This document shows positions 1 to 9,163 of a stretch of 64,000 nt of DNA, in pieces; the first letter of the stretch is position 1, and every line of letters starts with the position of its first letter. Source of the stretch: Mesorhizobium sp. YC-39 (lineage in GTDB: Bacteria > Pseudomonadota > Alphaproteobacteria > Rhizobiales > Rhizobiaceae); NCBI RefSeq assembly GCF_025753795.1, contig NZ_JAOWPS010000003.1, positions 248,001 to 312,000 on the forward strand, given 5' to 3'. Under the pieces are notes generated by a model that searched no databases, was not told the DNA's origin, and worked only from the letters and a program-made list of their open reading frames with translations. Position numbers and translations under genes: made by a program.

Positions 1-708
1 TTCCAGCGTTGCGTCGATGCCGGCCTGGGCGACTGCCAGCCGCCGCCAATCGCGATCGAAAAGTGCCGTTTTGCGGACGCTCGAGCGGAAGGCGGTGACC
101 ACGACAAGAGCGACACGGCCGGCGACCACATTGAACTTGTAGTCGATGGGCTGATAGCCCTGATCCTTGCCGACCAGCGCCTCGATGAAAACCTTGCGCT
201 TGATATGAGCGTAGCTGCGTTCCAGCTTGCGGTCGCCATAGGTCTCGCCGAGATGCCGGGTCATGTCGGCAATGATGGCGTCGCCGTCGACCTGGGCAGG
301 ATCCGCAACGACGGCATTCATGGCGCAGCCGTGATTGCATTTGACGATGTAGGGGACCTGCAATTCATTGAAGGGGATGTCGCGCGGGTTGTCGCCTTGC
401 CACAGCACCGCTGGGACATGCAGCCAGGGGAGCCGATCCCTGACGAACTCCTTGGCTTTCAGCTTGTCGAGCACGACCGCAAATCGCGGGTCGTCATCGA
501 AAATCTTGCGCCAATGTATCTTCTCCGTGAAGGCCGCCGGGGCGGCGAAGTTCGGCAGATGCCGCATCCTTTCGAAGAAGCGCTGAGTCAGGCGCCGGTA
601 ACGGACCAGCAGCGCGACATTCAAGACCAGAAGAAACGCCTTCGCGCCAACGCGTTTCAGCCGGCCCGGCTGCTGGCGCGCTCCCTCGCGATGTCCAGGC
701 CCATGCAT
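1..708 (-). CDS. TupA-like ATP-grasp protein, 3' end outside the window
   Basis: This is my own reading of the minus strand; the gene runs off the left edge. About 236 residues are visible. The pattern is typical of TupA-like ATP-grasp proteins of polysaccharide loci: an N-terminal hydrophobic stretch (about residues 20-33), FTEKIHWRKIFDDDPRF, DKLKAKEFV, then PYIVKCNHGCAMNAVV in the phosphate/Lys-binding region and QPIDYKFNVVAGRV. Such proteins are thought to ligate amino acids or sugars during cell-surface polymer synthesis, but the substrate cannot be read here. The ATG at 708 is the first possible start, because the stop codon of the upstream Nudix gene lies in the same frame. The two genes probably share a transcript. 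Confidence 0.7.
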   Translation of the reverse strand, partial: MHGPGHREGARQQPGRLKRVGAKAFLLVLNVALLVRYRRLTQRFFERMRHLPNFAAPAAFTEKIHWRKIFDDDPRFAVVLDKLKAKEFVRDRLPWLHVPAVLWQGDNPRDIPFNELQVPYIVKCNHGCAMNAVVADPAQVDGDAIIADMTRHLGETYGDRKLERSYAHIKRKVFIEALVGKDQGYQPIDYKFNVVAGRVALVVVTAFRSSVRKTALFDRDWRRLAVAQAGIDATLE

Positions 709-711
709 GGA

Positions 712-1290
712 TCAAGCCCGGATCGGGTTCAGCTTCAGGTGCTGGATCAGGATGATCGTCTTGGCATCGACGATGCGGCCGTCGGCGATGCCGGCCAGAG
801 CTTCGTCGAGCGGCATCTCAAGCACTTCGATGTCCTCGCCTTCTTCCGCCGCACCGCCACCGGCCGAAATGCGGTCGGCGGGCGAATAACGCGCGATGAA
901 GAACCAAAGCCGCTCGGTCACGCTGCCGGGGCTCATGTAAGGCGCAAACAGCCGCTCCACGTCCTTCAGCCGATAGCCGAGTTCCTCCTCGGCCTCCTTG
1001 CGGATGCAGGTTTCCGGATCGTTTTCGTCGAGCAGTCCGGCGCAGGCCTCGATCAGCGGCTCGCGGTGGCCGGTGACATAGGCCGGGTAGCGGAACTGCC
1101 GCACCAGAAGCACCGTCGAGCGCTGCGGATCGTAAGGCAGGATCACCGCACCGTCGCCACGATCGTAGGTCTGGCGGATCTGCGTCTCCCACTGCCCGTC
1201 GCGCCGGCGATAATCGAGGATGGTCTTTTTCAGGACCGCCCAGTCGTCGGAGAGAATTTCCTCTGAGCGGATGCGTATGCGATCTTCCAT
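712..1290 (-). CDS. NudK-like Nudix hydrolase (GDP-mannose or ADP-ribose pyrophosphatase type)
   Basis: The 192-residue protein hydrolyses a nucleoside diphosphate linked to another group. The Nudix box spans about residues 85-106 (AGLLDENDPETCIRKEAEEE followed by LGY), with the acidic metal-binding glutamates at 99-103. The VLLVRQFRYP strand before it and the SPGSVTER segment after it match the NudK/ADP-ribose pyrophosphatase group, and the length matches E. coli NudK (about 191). A longer reading begins 78 bases upstream, but the Met at 1290 gives the family-length protein. The gene sits directly upstream of the TupA-like gene, so a sugar-nucleotide role is plausible but inferred. Confidence 0.82.
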   Translation of the reverse strand: MEDRIRIRSEEILSDDWAVLKKTILDYRRRDGQWETQIRQTYDRGDGAVILPYDPQRSTVLLVRQFRYPAYVTGHREPLIEACAGLLDENDPETCIRKEAEEELGYRLKDVERLFAPYMSPGSVTERLWFFIARYSPADRISAGGGAAEEGEDIEVLEMPLDEALAGIADGRIVDAKTIILIQHLKLNPIRA

Positions 1291-1529
1291 GAACGGACTC
1301 CTGCTGCCGGCAGCGCGAGGACTGCGGCGCCGCGCGTCTTTCCGGACGCTCAAAGGATGCTGCGGCACCGACGATTTTCGGTCATGCGTTAGCCTCGAAC
1401 CGGTTTTTGCGCAATCCTGATAGCGATTGGCCTGACAGTGATTGGTCCAGAGCGCGTTTCACCGCCTCGTGTCTGGCGCAGGCGCAATCCATTGCCTAAA
1501 TAGCGACGACCCTCCCGGAGCTGATTTTG

Positions 1530-2633
1530 ATGACCACATCCCTTTTCCAGCCGATCACGCTTGACGGCCTCACCTTCCCGAACCGCATAGCGGTCGCGCC
1601 GATGTGCCAGTATTCCGCCGATGACGGTTCGGCCAGCGACTGGCACCTGTATCACTGGATGAATCTCGCCATGTCCGGCGCCGGCATGGTCACGGTCGAG
1701 ATGACCGACGTCGAGCGCCGCGGCCGCATCTCGCATGGCTGCCTCGGTCTTTATTCCGAAGACAACGAGGCTGCCGCCCGGCGCACGCTGGACGCCGCCA
1801 AGCGCGTCGCCGCCCCCGGCACGAAATTCGGCACCCAGCTTGCTCATGCCGGCCGCAAGGCTTCCAACCAGAAACCGTGGGAAGGCGGCGGACCGCTGAA
1901 GCCGGATCAGGACCCGTGGCCGATCGTGTCTGCATCGGCAATTGCCTACGACACGGGCTGGCAGGTGCCGCGGGCGCTGGAGGACGACGAGATCCTGCAC
2001 ATCATCGAACGCTTCGCCGACGCGGCCCGGCGTGCCGAACGCGCCGGCTTCGACTTCATCGAACTGCACGCCGCACACGGCTATCTGATCTTCCAGTTCC
2101 TGTCGCCGCTTTCCAACCAGCGCACCGACCGCTGGGGCGGCTCCCTGGAGAACCGCATGCGGTTTGCTGTCGAGATTGCCAAGGCGGTGAGAAAGGCCGT
2201 CCCGAAGCTGATGCTCGGCGCACGCCTGTCGGTGAAAGAATGGGTCGATGGCGGCTTCGACGTCGAGGACGCGATCGAGGTGGCCAAGGCGCTGAAGGCA
2301 GCGGGTGTGGCCTATCTCTGCTGCTCGAGCGGCGGCAATTCGCCCTTGCAGAAGCTACCGACGGGTCCGGGCTATCAGGTGCATCTGGCGGAGGCGGTGC
2401 GCAAGGGCGCCGGCATCCCGACGCGAGCCGTCGGGCTGATAGACGATCCCAAGCAGGCCGAGGCGATCATCGCCGACGGCCGCGCCGACATGGTGGCGCT
2501 GGCCCGCGCCTTCCTCGCCGATCCACGCTGGGCGTGGCGCGCCGCGGCGACCTTCGGCGAGAAAATCCACCCGGCGCCACAGCTTGCCCGCTCGGTTACG
2601 ACCATGCAGCACTGGATGAAGGCGGCGGGCTGA
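1530..2633 (+). CDS. NADH:flavin oxidoreductase, YqjM/NamA-type old yellow enzyme
   Basis: This 367-residue FMN enzyme of the old yellow enzyme family reduces activated C=C bonds with NAD(P)H. It belongs to the thermophilic-like (YqjM) class: Cys26 and Tyr28 in the N-terminal APMCQYSA motif match YqjM positions, and the substrate-binding histidine pair is seen in ELHAAHGYL. The C-terminal phosphate-binding region contains RADMVALARAFLADP. A TTG precedes the ATG, but the ATG at 1530 has GGAG nine bases upstream and is preferred. It appears to be a single-gene unit. The physiological substrate is unknown. Confidence 0.9.
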   Translation: MTTSLFQPITLDGLTFPNRIAVAPMCQYSADDGSASDWHLYHWMNLAMSGAGMVTVEMTDVERRGRISHGCLGLYSEDNEAAARRTLDAAKRVAAPGTKFGTQLAHAGRKASNQKPWEGGGPLKPDQDPWPIVSASAIAYDTGWQVPRALEDDEILHIIERFADAARRAERAGFDFIELHAAHGYLIFQFLSPLSNQRTDRWGGSLENRMRFAVEIAKAVRKAVPKLMLGARLSVKEWVDGGFDVEDAIEVAKALKAAGVAYLCCSSGGNSPLQKLPTGPGYQVHLAEAVRKGAGIPTRAVGLIDDPKQAEAIIADGRADMVALARAFLADPRWAWRAAATFGEKIHPAPQLARSVTTMQHWMKAAG

Positions 2634-2661
2634 TCGGCCCGCTTGTTGTGACCTGCCATAC

Positions 2662-2686
2662 GGCACGCGTCGCTGGACAGCGTGCC
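2662..2686 (+). terminator. Possible terminator hairpin after the old yellow enzyme gene
   Basis: A 7-bp inverted repeat (GGCACGC at 2662-2668 and GCGTGCC at 2680-2686) lies 29 bases beyond the stop codon. It has no clean T-run, so it is a weak terminator candidate. Confidence 0.3.
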
Positions 2687-2777
2687 ACAGCTTCGCTTTA
2701 ATCGGCCCACACATTGGCCCCTGGGGTTGGGACCTTTGGGTAGGCCGCGATTGGAGCGGCCAGGGGGGAGCAAAATC

Positions 2778-3092
2778 ATGTTGTTCAGGGCAAGCTATCC
2801 AGCCGCCGCAATGGTTGCGGCCGGGCTGTCGTTCAATGTCTCGACGCCTGCCGGCGCGCAATATTGCGAAGGCACGGTGCACGGCCTTTCCCGTCACTAC
2901 AATCTGGCAACAGGCAGCGGTTTTCTCGCTGTGCGGGCGCGGCCGAATTCGTCGTCGCGGATGATCGGCCAATTGTTCAATGGTGATCATACCGAGATCT
3001 TCGACCGGCGCGGCAACTGGTACAAGGTCGAAATCGGTGGCACGACCGGTTGGGCGAACGCACGCTGGATGCGCAACGACTGCGGCTATTGA
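2778..3092 (+). CDS. Small exported SH3-domain protein
   Basis: The 104-residue protein has a Sec signal peptide (residues 1 to about 27, ending PAGAQ) and one bacterial SH3-like domain. The domain shows the typical LAVRARPNSSS, IGQLFNGD, RRGNWYKVE and GTTGWANARW strands. Such domains bind peptidoglycan or protein partners in the envelope. The ATG at 2778 follows a strong GGGGGGAG ribosome-binding site at 2763-2770, so the longer reading from 2682 is rejected. Four cysteines would not be expected: only two (one in QYCEG, one in NDCGY) are present in the mature part and could form a disulfide. Confidence 0.78.
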   Translation: MLFRASYPAAAMVAAGLSFNVSTPAGAQYCEGTVHGLSRHYNLATGSGFLAVRARPNSSSRMIGQLFNGDHTEIFDRRGNWYKVEIGGTTGWANARWMRNDCGY

Positions 3093-3166
3093 GACTTTTA
3101 CTGGGACTTTTGCGCGCAGGCTGAAGATGCGCTTGCAACCAAATCGGCTGCTCCGCGTTGGCGGCG

Positions 3167-3445
3167 ATGGTGGACAACAAACCGTTTGAAAAGCCTGTCG
3201 TGGTCGAACTTGGCCATGTCGGCAAATATCGCGAGATCCGCAGCACCCAGGAGGCGGCCGAGTGCCTGATGACGACCTGGCCGCTCAATCGCGGCCCTCG
3301 GCATCGTGATGCCCTCGACACTTGCCTCAAAGTGCTGGAAGGTTATCGTTCGACCGCAGACGCGCGTCGGGCACTGATCGAAGCGGCGAAGGAATCGGAT
3401 GTACTGGTTCCCGACGAGAGATTGCCCGACGGAAGGCTGCATTGA
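3167..3445 (+). CDS. DUF982 family protein
   Basis: This 92-residue protein matches the DUF982 family, which is abundant in rhizobia. Recognisable segments are STQEAAECLMTTWPLNRGPRH and ALDTCLKVLEGY followed by a basic helix. No function is established for the family. A TTG lies three codons upstream; the ATG at 3167 is chosen because the alignment-like core begins directly after it. No signal peptide or membrane segment is seen. Confidence 0.7.
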   Translation: MVDNKPFEKPVVVELGHVGKYREIRSTQEAAECLMTTWPLNRGPRHRDALDTCLKVLEGYRSTADARRALIEAAKESDVLVPDERLPDGRLH

Positions 3446-3475
3446 GCAGATGAGGCTTTTCAACCGGAGGACTTC

Positions 3476-3715
3476 ATGGCCAAGCTGACTTACAAGATCG
3501 TCGAGCATGATGGGGGCTGGGCCTACAAGGTCGGCTCGACATTCTCTGAGACGTTCCCCAATCACCAGGACGCGCTGCGCGCCGCCGAGATCGCCTCGGC
3601 CGAGCAGCAGGTCGCCGGCACCACGGACGGTATCCAGTACGAGGACGCCGAAGGCAAATGGCACGACGAACTGGCAGACGGCCGTGACCGGCCGCAAACG
3701 GAAGTTTCCGACTAA
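3476..3715 (+). CDS. DUF2188 family protein
   Basis: This is a 79-residue acidic protein with the DUF2188 pattern: YKIVEHDGGWAYKVG, a helix with DALRAAEIASAEQQ, and an EDAEGKWHDE tail. The family is small and uncharacterised. A GGAGG site lies just upstream of the ATG. The TAA stop is shared with the first arm of the repeat element that follows. It may be co-transcribed with the DUF982 gene 30 bases upstream. Confidence 0.7.
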   Translation: MAKLTYKIVEHDGGWAYKVGSTFSETFPNHQDALRAAEIASAEQQVAGTTDGIQYEDAEGKWHDELADGRDRPQTEVSD

Positions 3716-3817
3716 AGCGCGTCGCGTGCAATCGGATACATGCGACACGCTTTAGGTTGTTTGTTTTATGCATGTCGTTATCGCAAAACCGCTGCACACT
3801 TTTTGCGCGACATGCAT
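3714..3817. repeat. Two-module intergenic palindromic repeat (copy A)
   Basis: The first hairpin pairs AAAGCGCGTCGC (3714-3725) with GCGACACGCTTT (3742-3753). A TTTAGGTTGTTTGTTTT linker follows. The second hairpin (3768-3817) has a 10-bp outer stem (ATGCATGTCG with CGACATGCAT), a 4-base left bulge TTAT, an inner stem CGCAAAA with TTTTGCG, and the loop CCGCTGCACAC plus one T. The same layout occurs at 6541-6633, 47707-47754 and 63113-63161 with different stem sequences. Confidence 0.8.
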
Positions 3818-3887
3818 TAGACGGTGCCGTCCACGACCAGGAACGACGAAGAAAGGCGCGTGCCGCCGCTGCTTTACAGGCCGGCTT

Positions 3888-3899
3888 GGTAGCGCTACC
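3888..3899. promoter_or_regulatory. Palindromic LacI-family-type operator
   Basis: GGTAGCGCTACC is a perfect 12-bp palindrome with a central GC step, 99 bases upstream of the ABC transporter ATPase start. Its form is that of a LacI/GalR-family operator for sugar uptake genes. No lacI-type gene is present in the window, so the regulator must lie elsewhere. Confidence 0.55.
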
Positions 3900-3998
3900 G
3901 TCGTCATTGTCGCGTGACCAGGGAGGAGTTTGGGATCGCGGGCCTGACAGGAGCGGTTTCCTTCGAAGACGTCGCAGGAAGCATTCGGGAGGAAATCG

Positions 3999-5084
<1,086 letters not shown>

Positions 5085-5120
5085 GAACCATACGGCAACG
5101 AATAACAGGAGGAAACGAGC

Positions 5121-6446
5121 ATGAAATTCACCAGACGCGACGTGATCCGCACGACCGCCGGCGTCGCCGCGGGAGCCTTGGGAAGCCGGTTCGTCGGCTC
5201 TTCCGCCTTTGCCCAGGAGGGATTGAAATACAAGCCCGAGGACGGCGCGAAGCTCAGGCTGCTGCGCTGGTCGCCCTTCGTGCAGGGCGATGAGGACCAA
5301 TGGCTGGCCAACACCAAGCGATTCACCGAAGCGACAGGTGTCGAAGTCCGCGTCGACAAGGAAAGCTGGGAAGACATTCGCCCCAAGGCGGCGGTCGCCG
5401 CCAATGTCGGTTCCGGTCCGGATCTCATGTTCGTCTGGTTCGACGACCCGCATCAGTATCCCGACAAGCTGCACGACGTCACGGAACTGGGCGAGTATCT
5501 CGGCACGAAATATGGCGGCTGGTATGACGGACCAAAGCAATATGCGACCCGGGAAGGCAAATTCCTCGGCCTGCCTTTGGCCACCATCGGCAATGCCATC
5601 GTCTATCGGGAAAGCTGGGTGAAGGAGGCCGGCTTCTCGGAGTTTCCGAAGGATACAGCCGGCTTCCTCGAACTTTGCAAGGCACTGCAGGCGAAGGGGC
5701 ATCCGGCCGGCTTCACGCACGGCCATGGCGTCGGCGACGGCAACAACTATGCTCACTGGCTGCTTTGGAGCCACGGTGGCCAGATGGTCGACGAGAGCGG
5801 CAAGGTGACGATCAACAGCCCGGAGACGGCGAAGGCGATCGAATATGCGCAGGAGCTCTACAATACCTTCATTCCCGGGACTGAGAGCTGGCTCGACGTG
5901 AACAACAACCGCGCCTTCCTGGCAGGCGAACTCAGCGTGATCGCCAACGGCATTTCCGCCTACAACACGGCCAAGATCAACAAGGACAAAGATCCGAAAC
6001 TGACTGAGATCGCCAAGGACATACGCACCACCAACCTGCCGATCGGTCCTGTCGGGAAGTCCGTCGAGCTGTTCCAGGTGACCACGGCCGTGATCTTCGA
6101 CTACACACCCTACCCCAACGCGGCGAAGGCCTACCTGCAGTTCATGTTCGAGGATCCGCAAATGGCGGACTGGATCACCTCCTCGGCGGGCTACTGCTGC
6201 CAGACCCTGAAGGCCTTCGCCAACAATCCGGTATGGACGGCCGACCCGAACAATGCCGCTTACGCGAAGGCCTCGGAGACACTGCGTCCCAACGGTTATG
6301 CGGGGCCGCTCGGTTACGCATCGGCGGCGACCATGGCCGACTATGTGCTGGTGGACATGTTCGCGAAGGCCGTGACAGGTCAGGCAACGCCGCAGGAGGC
6401 AATGGAAGAGGCGGAAAAGCGTGCCAACCGCTACTACCGCGTTTGA
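5121..6446 (+). CDS. Family 1 extracellular sugar-binding protein of the ABC transporter
   Basis: This is a 441-residue periplasmic binding protein that captures the substrate for the transporter. The N terminus carries a twin-arginine-like MKFTRRDVIRTTAG motif and cleavage near SSAFAQE, suggesting Tat export. The body has the extracellular solute-binding family 1 layout (NTKRFTEATGVEV, SGPDLMFVWFDDP, LPLATIGNAIVYRESW). Two adjacent cysteines occur in AGYCCQTLK. An AGGAGG site precedes the ATG. The gene lies 36 bases after the ATPase gene. The ligand is unknown; the fold is that of oligosaccharide and polyol binders. Confidence 0.9.
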   Translation: MKFTRRDVIRTTAGVAAGALGSRFVGSSAFAQEGLKYKPEDGAKLRLLRWSPFVQGDEDQWLANTKRFTEATGVEVRVDKESWEDIRPKAAVAANVGSGPDLMFVWFDDPHQYPDKLHDVTELGEYLGTKYGGWYDGPKQYATREGKFLGLPLATIGNAIVYRESWVKEAGFSEFPKDTAGFLELCKALQAKGHPAGFTHGHGVGDGNNYAHWLLWSHGGQMVDESGKVTINSPETAKAIEYAQELYNTFIPGTESWLDVNNNRAFLAGELSVIANGISAYNTAKINKDKDPKLTEIAKDIRTTNLPIGPVGKSVELFQVTTAVIFDYTPYPNAAKAYLQFMFEDPQMADWITSSAGYCCQTLKAFANNPVWTADPNNAAYAKASETLRPNGYAGPLGYASAATMADYVLVDMFAKAVTGQATPQEAMEEAEKRANRYYRV

Positions 6447-6540
6447 GCACAGCCGGATCGGGTAGCCGCGACCGCGGCGCGCCCGGTCCAATTCCTGAAA
6501 TCGCTTGCCGGCCGCTCGGGCCGCTCAACGAGACCTCCTG

Positions 6541-6633
6541 GAGCGGTTCAGCTTAACAGAATCGCTGCCCCGCTCTAAGTATTTGTTTTTACGCAATTCC
6601 AGGAAAACCGCTATGCACTTTTCCTGGAATTGC
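6541..6633. repeat. Two-module intergenic palindromic repeat (copy B)
   Basis: A first short hairpin pairs GAGCGG (6541-6546) with CCGCTC (6570-6575). After TAAGTATTTGTTTTT comes a 15-bp perfect hairpin: GCAATTCCAGGAAAA (6593-6607), loop CCGCTATGCAC, and TTTTCCTGGAATTGC (6619-6633). It lies between the binding-protein gene and the first permease gene and may lower downstream transcription or stabilise the upstream message. Confidence 0.8.
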
Positions 6634-6649
6634 TCTGAGGAGCTGTCCC

Positions 6650-7588
6650 ATGGCCGTGCCGTCCGTTGCCGTCCAGTCGCGCCCGTCGATGCTGTCGCGC
6701 CTGTCTGAAAGCCGCAATGCGCTCGGCCTCGGCTTCATGCTGCCGGCGGCAGCGCTGCTGCTGGTTTTCCTGACCTATCCGCTTGGACTTGGCGTCTGGC
6801 TTGGCTTTACCGATGCCCGCATCGGCCGCCCCGGGATTTTCATCGGCATCGAGAACTACGAGTATTTGTGGAGTGACGCCGTCTTCTGGCTCTCCGTCTT
6901 CAACACCTTGCTCTACACGATCAGCGCCTCGATCCTGAAGTTCGTCCTCGGTCTCTGGCTGGCGCTCATCCTCAACCAAAACCTGCCGTTCAAATCGTTC
7001 TTCCGCGCGATCGTCCTGCTGCCGTGGGTGGTGCCGACCGTGCTTTCGGCCATCGCCTTCTGGTGGATCTACGATTCGCAGTTCTCCATTCTGTCCTGGG
7101 CACTTATGGAAATGGGCCTGATCGAACACCGCATCAATTTTCTCGGCGACCCCGAGAACGCGCGTGCCTCAGTCATCGCCGCCAATGTCTGGCGCGGCAT
7201 TCCTTTCGTCGCCATCACGCTGCTTGCCGGCCTGCAGACGATCCCCCAGTCGCTCTACGAGGCTGCCACGCTCGACGGCGCCAGCCGCTGGCAGTTGTTC
7301 CGCTATGTGACGCTGCCGCTGCTGACGCCGATCATCGCCATCACCATGACGTTTTCGGTGCTGTTCACCTTCACCGATTTCCAGCTGATCTATGTGCTGA
7401 CGCGTGGCGGGCCGGTGAACGCGACGCATCTGATGGCGACACTGTCATTCCAGCGCGGCATTTCCGGCGGCCAGCTTGGCGAGGGCGCGGCAATCGCGGT
7501 CGCGATGATCCCGTTCCTGCTGGCGGCGATCCTGTTCAGCTATTTCGGCTTGCAGCGCCGTAAATGGCAGCAAGGTGGCGGAGACTGA
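6650..7588 (+). CDS. Sugar ABC transporter permease, MalF type
   Basis: This 312-residue inner-membrane protein has about six hydrophobic segments, the first at residues 25-50. The EAA loop that docks on the ATPase is visible as YEAATLDGASRWQLFRYVTL, with the PLLTPI continuation. It forms a heterodimeric channel with the next gene product. The ATG at 6650 follows GAGGAG by seven bases. It is separated from the binding protein gene by repeat B, a common place for differential expression in sugar transporter operons. Confidence 0.9.
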   Translation: MAVPSVAVQSRPSMLSRLSESRNALGLGFMLPAAALLLVFLTYPLGLGVWLGFTDARIGRPGIFIGIENYEYLWSDAVFWLSVFNTLLYTISASILKFVLGLWLALILNQNLPFKSFFRAIVLLPWVVPTVLSAIAFWWIYDSQFSILSWALMEMGLIEHRINFLGDPENARASVIAANVWRGIPFVAITLLAGLQTIPQSLYEAATLDGASRWQLFRYVTLPLLTPIIAITMTFSVLFTFTDFQLIYVLTRGGPVNATHLMATLSFQRGISGGQLGEGAAIAVAMIPFLLAAILFSYFGLQRRKWQQGGGD

Positions 7589-7589
7589 C

Positions 7590-8483
7590 ATGGCCGCGAT
7601 CACAAAAACGAAACGTCAGGAACTCGACGAAGGCGGCATGGGCTACCTTCAGAGCCTGCCGCGCCGCGTGGTGACGGTCTATCTGCCGTTGCTCGTCTTC
7701 GTCATCGTGCTGTTGTTCCCGTTTTACTGGATGACGATCACGGCGGTTAAGCCCAATCTCGAAATGACCGACTATGCCAATTTCAACCCGTTCTGGGTCG
7801 TGCATCCGACATTGGAGCACATTCGCTATCTTCTCTTCGAGACATCCTATCCTGGCTGGCTGCTCAACACGATCATCATCTCGACCGCCGCCACTTTCCT
7901 GTCGCTGCTGGCGTCGGTCTTTGCGGCCTATGCGATCGAACGGCTGCGGTTCTCCGGATCGCGGCAGGTCGGCCTCGCGATTTTCCTCGCCTATCTCGTG
8001 CCGCCGTCGATCCTGTTCATTCCGCTGTCGGTGATGGTGTTCAACCTTGGGCTCTACGACACGCCCTTCGCGCTGATCCTCACCTATCCGACCTTCCTCG
8101 TCCCGTTCTGTACGTGGCTGTTGATGGGTTACTTCCGTTCCATCCCGTTCGAGTTGGAAGAATGCGCGCTGATAGACGGGGCGAGCCGGTGGCAGATCCT
8201 CAGCAAGATCGTGCTGCCGCTGTCGGTGCCCGGCCTGATTTCCGCCGGCATATTCGCATTCACCCTGTCATGGAACGAGTTCATCTATGCCTTGACGTTC
8301 ATCCAGTCGTCCGAAAACAAGACGGTGCCGGTCGGGGTGCTCACGGAGCTCGTCCGCTCCGACGTCTATGAATGGGGTGCGCTGATGGCGGGGGCGCTGA
8401 TCGGCTCGCTGCCGGTGGTGGTTCTCTACTCGTTCTTTGTCGAGCACTACGTGTCCTCGATGACCGGCGCGGTGAAGGAATAG
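7590..8483 (+). CDS. Sugar ABC transporter permease, MalG type
   Basis: This 297-residue permease has six predicted membrane segments and the EAA motif LEECALIDGASRWQILSKIV followed by LPLSVPG. It pairs with the upstream permease. The stop of that gene (7586-7588) is one base before this ATG, indicating translational coupling; a GTG five codons upstream is ignored because the ATG has GGCGGAG upstream. The final GALIGSLPVVVLYSFFVEHY segment is typical of CUT1 permeases. It is the last gene of the operon. Confidence 0.9.
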   Translation: MAAITKTKRQELDEGGMGYLQSLPRRVVTVYLPLLVFVIVLLFPFYWMTITAVKPNLEMTDYANFNPFWVVHPTLEHIRYLLFETSYPGWLLNTIIISTAATFLSLLASVFAAYAIERLRFSGSRQVGLAIFLAYLVPPSILFIPLSVMVFNLGLYDTPFALILTYPTFLVPFCTWLLMGYFRSIPFELEECALIDGASRWQILSKIVLPLSVPGLISAGIFAFTLSWNEFIYALTFIQSSENKTVPVGVLTELVRSDVYEWGALMAGALIGSLPVVVLYSFFVEHYVSSMTGAVKE

Positions 8484-8534
8484 TGCGCTGTCGCGGGTCA
8501 CGTTGCCTCCCAGCCCTAAGGTATTTCCCGGCCG

Positions 8535-8567
8535 CCGCGGATGCCGATTGAACGGCATCCGCCGGCC
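8535..8567 (+). terminator. Terminator hairpin of the sugar ABC operon
   Basis: GCGGATGCC (8537-8545) pairs with GGCATCCGC (8554-8562) around the loop GATTGAAC, with further GC pairing outside. It lies about 55 bases after the last permease gene and between converging genes. It lacks a long T-run. Confidence 0.6.
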
Positions 8568-8585
8568 GGTCCGGTCGTGGACTGA

Positions 8586-8864
8586 TTACTTGCCGCAATA
8601 TTGATCGTTGACGTTCAGGCCGGCATTGGCGTCGGGTCCTGGCGTATTCGAGGCGCAAGGCCCGACCGGCCCGGGATTGCCGCGGCTGTTGAGCCCTGAC
8701 GCGTCGCCATTGATGCTGCCGGTGGTGCTGGGATCAACGGTCATCATCTGTTCGTTGCTGGAGACCGGGCGATGGCGGATGTGGTGGGCGCCAGACGATT
8801 GCGCCATTGCCGATGCGGCAAGGCCAAGCGTGAGGACCGAAGCTGCGAGAATTTTCGTAAGCAT
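8586..8864 (-). CDS. Small exported protein of unknown function
   Basis: This 92-residue protein has a signal peptide (residues 1-22, ending ASAMAQ) and a low-complexity mature part with SSGAHHIRHRP, TTGSINGDASG and two cysteines near the end (GPCASN and the QYCGK tail). The TTGSI segment is common in small secreted rhizobial proteins. GGAG lies nine bases before the ATG at 8864, which rejects the longer 161-residue reading. No function can be assigned; periplasmic or secreted location is inferred. Confidence 0.6.
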   Translation of the reverse strand: MLTKILAASVLTLGLAASAMAQSSGAHHIRHRPVSSNEQMMTVDPSTTGSINGDASGLNSRGNPGPVGPCASNTPGPDANAGLNVNDQYCGK

Positions 8865-9163
8865 AAAGATTACTCCATGGAGTTCAGATATCGGGGGATT
8901 CCAGATATCGCCGACTTGGTTCGACGAAGGAGAACCCATTGGCGGGTTTTGGGTTCGATGAAAAAATCGTGAAGGCGCGCCGGTTTCGACACCTTTTTGT
9001 GAGCGATGCGTGAAGGCGCCGCTGATGCTTGGCAGCAGGCAATGCGTGCTCGCTCGGTCGTTTGGTGGCATTGCGGACGGCCGGTCGCCGCGCTATCTCA
9101 GGCGACCCTGTCTGCCCAAGGCGACCGTATCTGCCTAAGGCAAGCCGTTTGCCGGAGCCTCTC
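8865..9163. other. Divergent intergenic region, nothing specific seen
   Basis: These 299 bases separate the small exported protein gene from the CinA-like gene. They must hold both promoters. Only a partial direct repeat (GCGACCCTGTCTGCC and GCGACCGTATCTGCC near 9102-9135) is noticed; no operator, RNA or terminator could be supported. Confidence 0.3.

Noticed and set aside
205..1266. Plus-strand frame of 353 codons at the left edge
   Set aside because: The minus strand encodes a TupA-like ATP-grasp protein and a Nudix hydrolase over the same bases with recognisable motifs.
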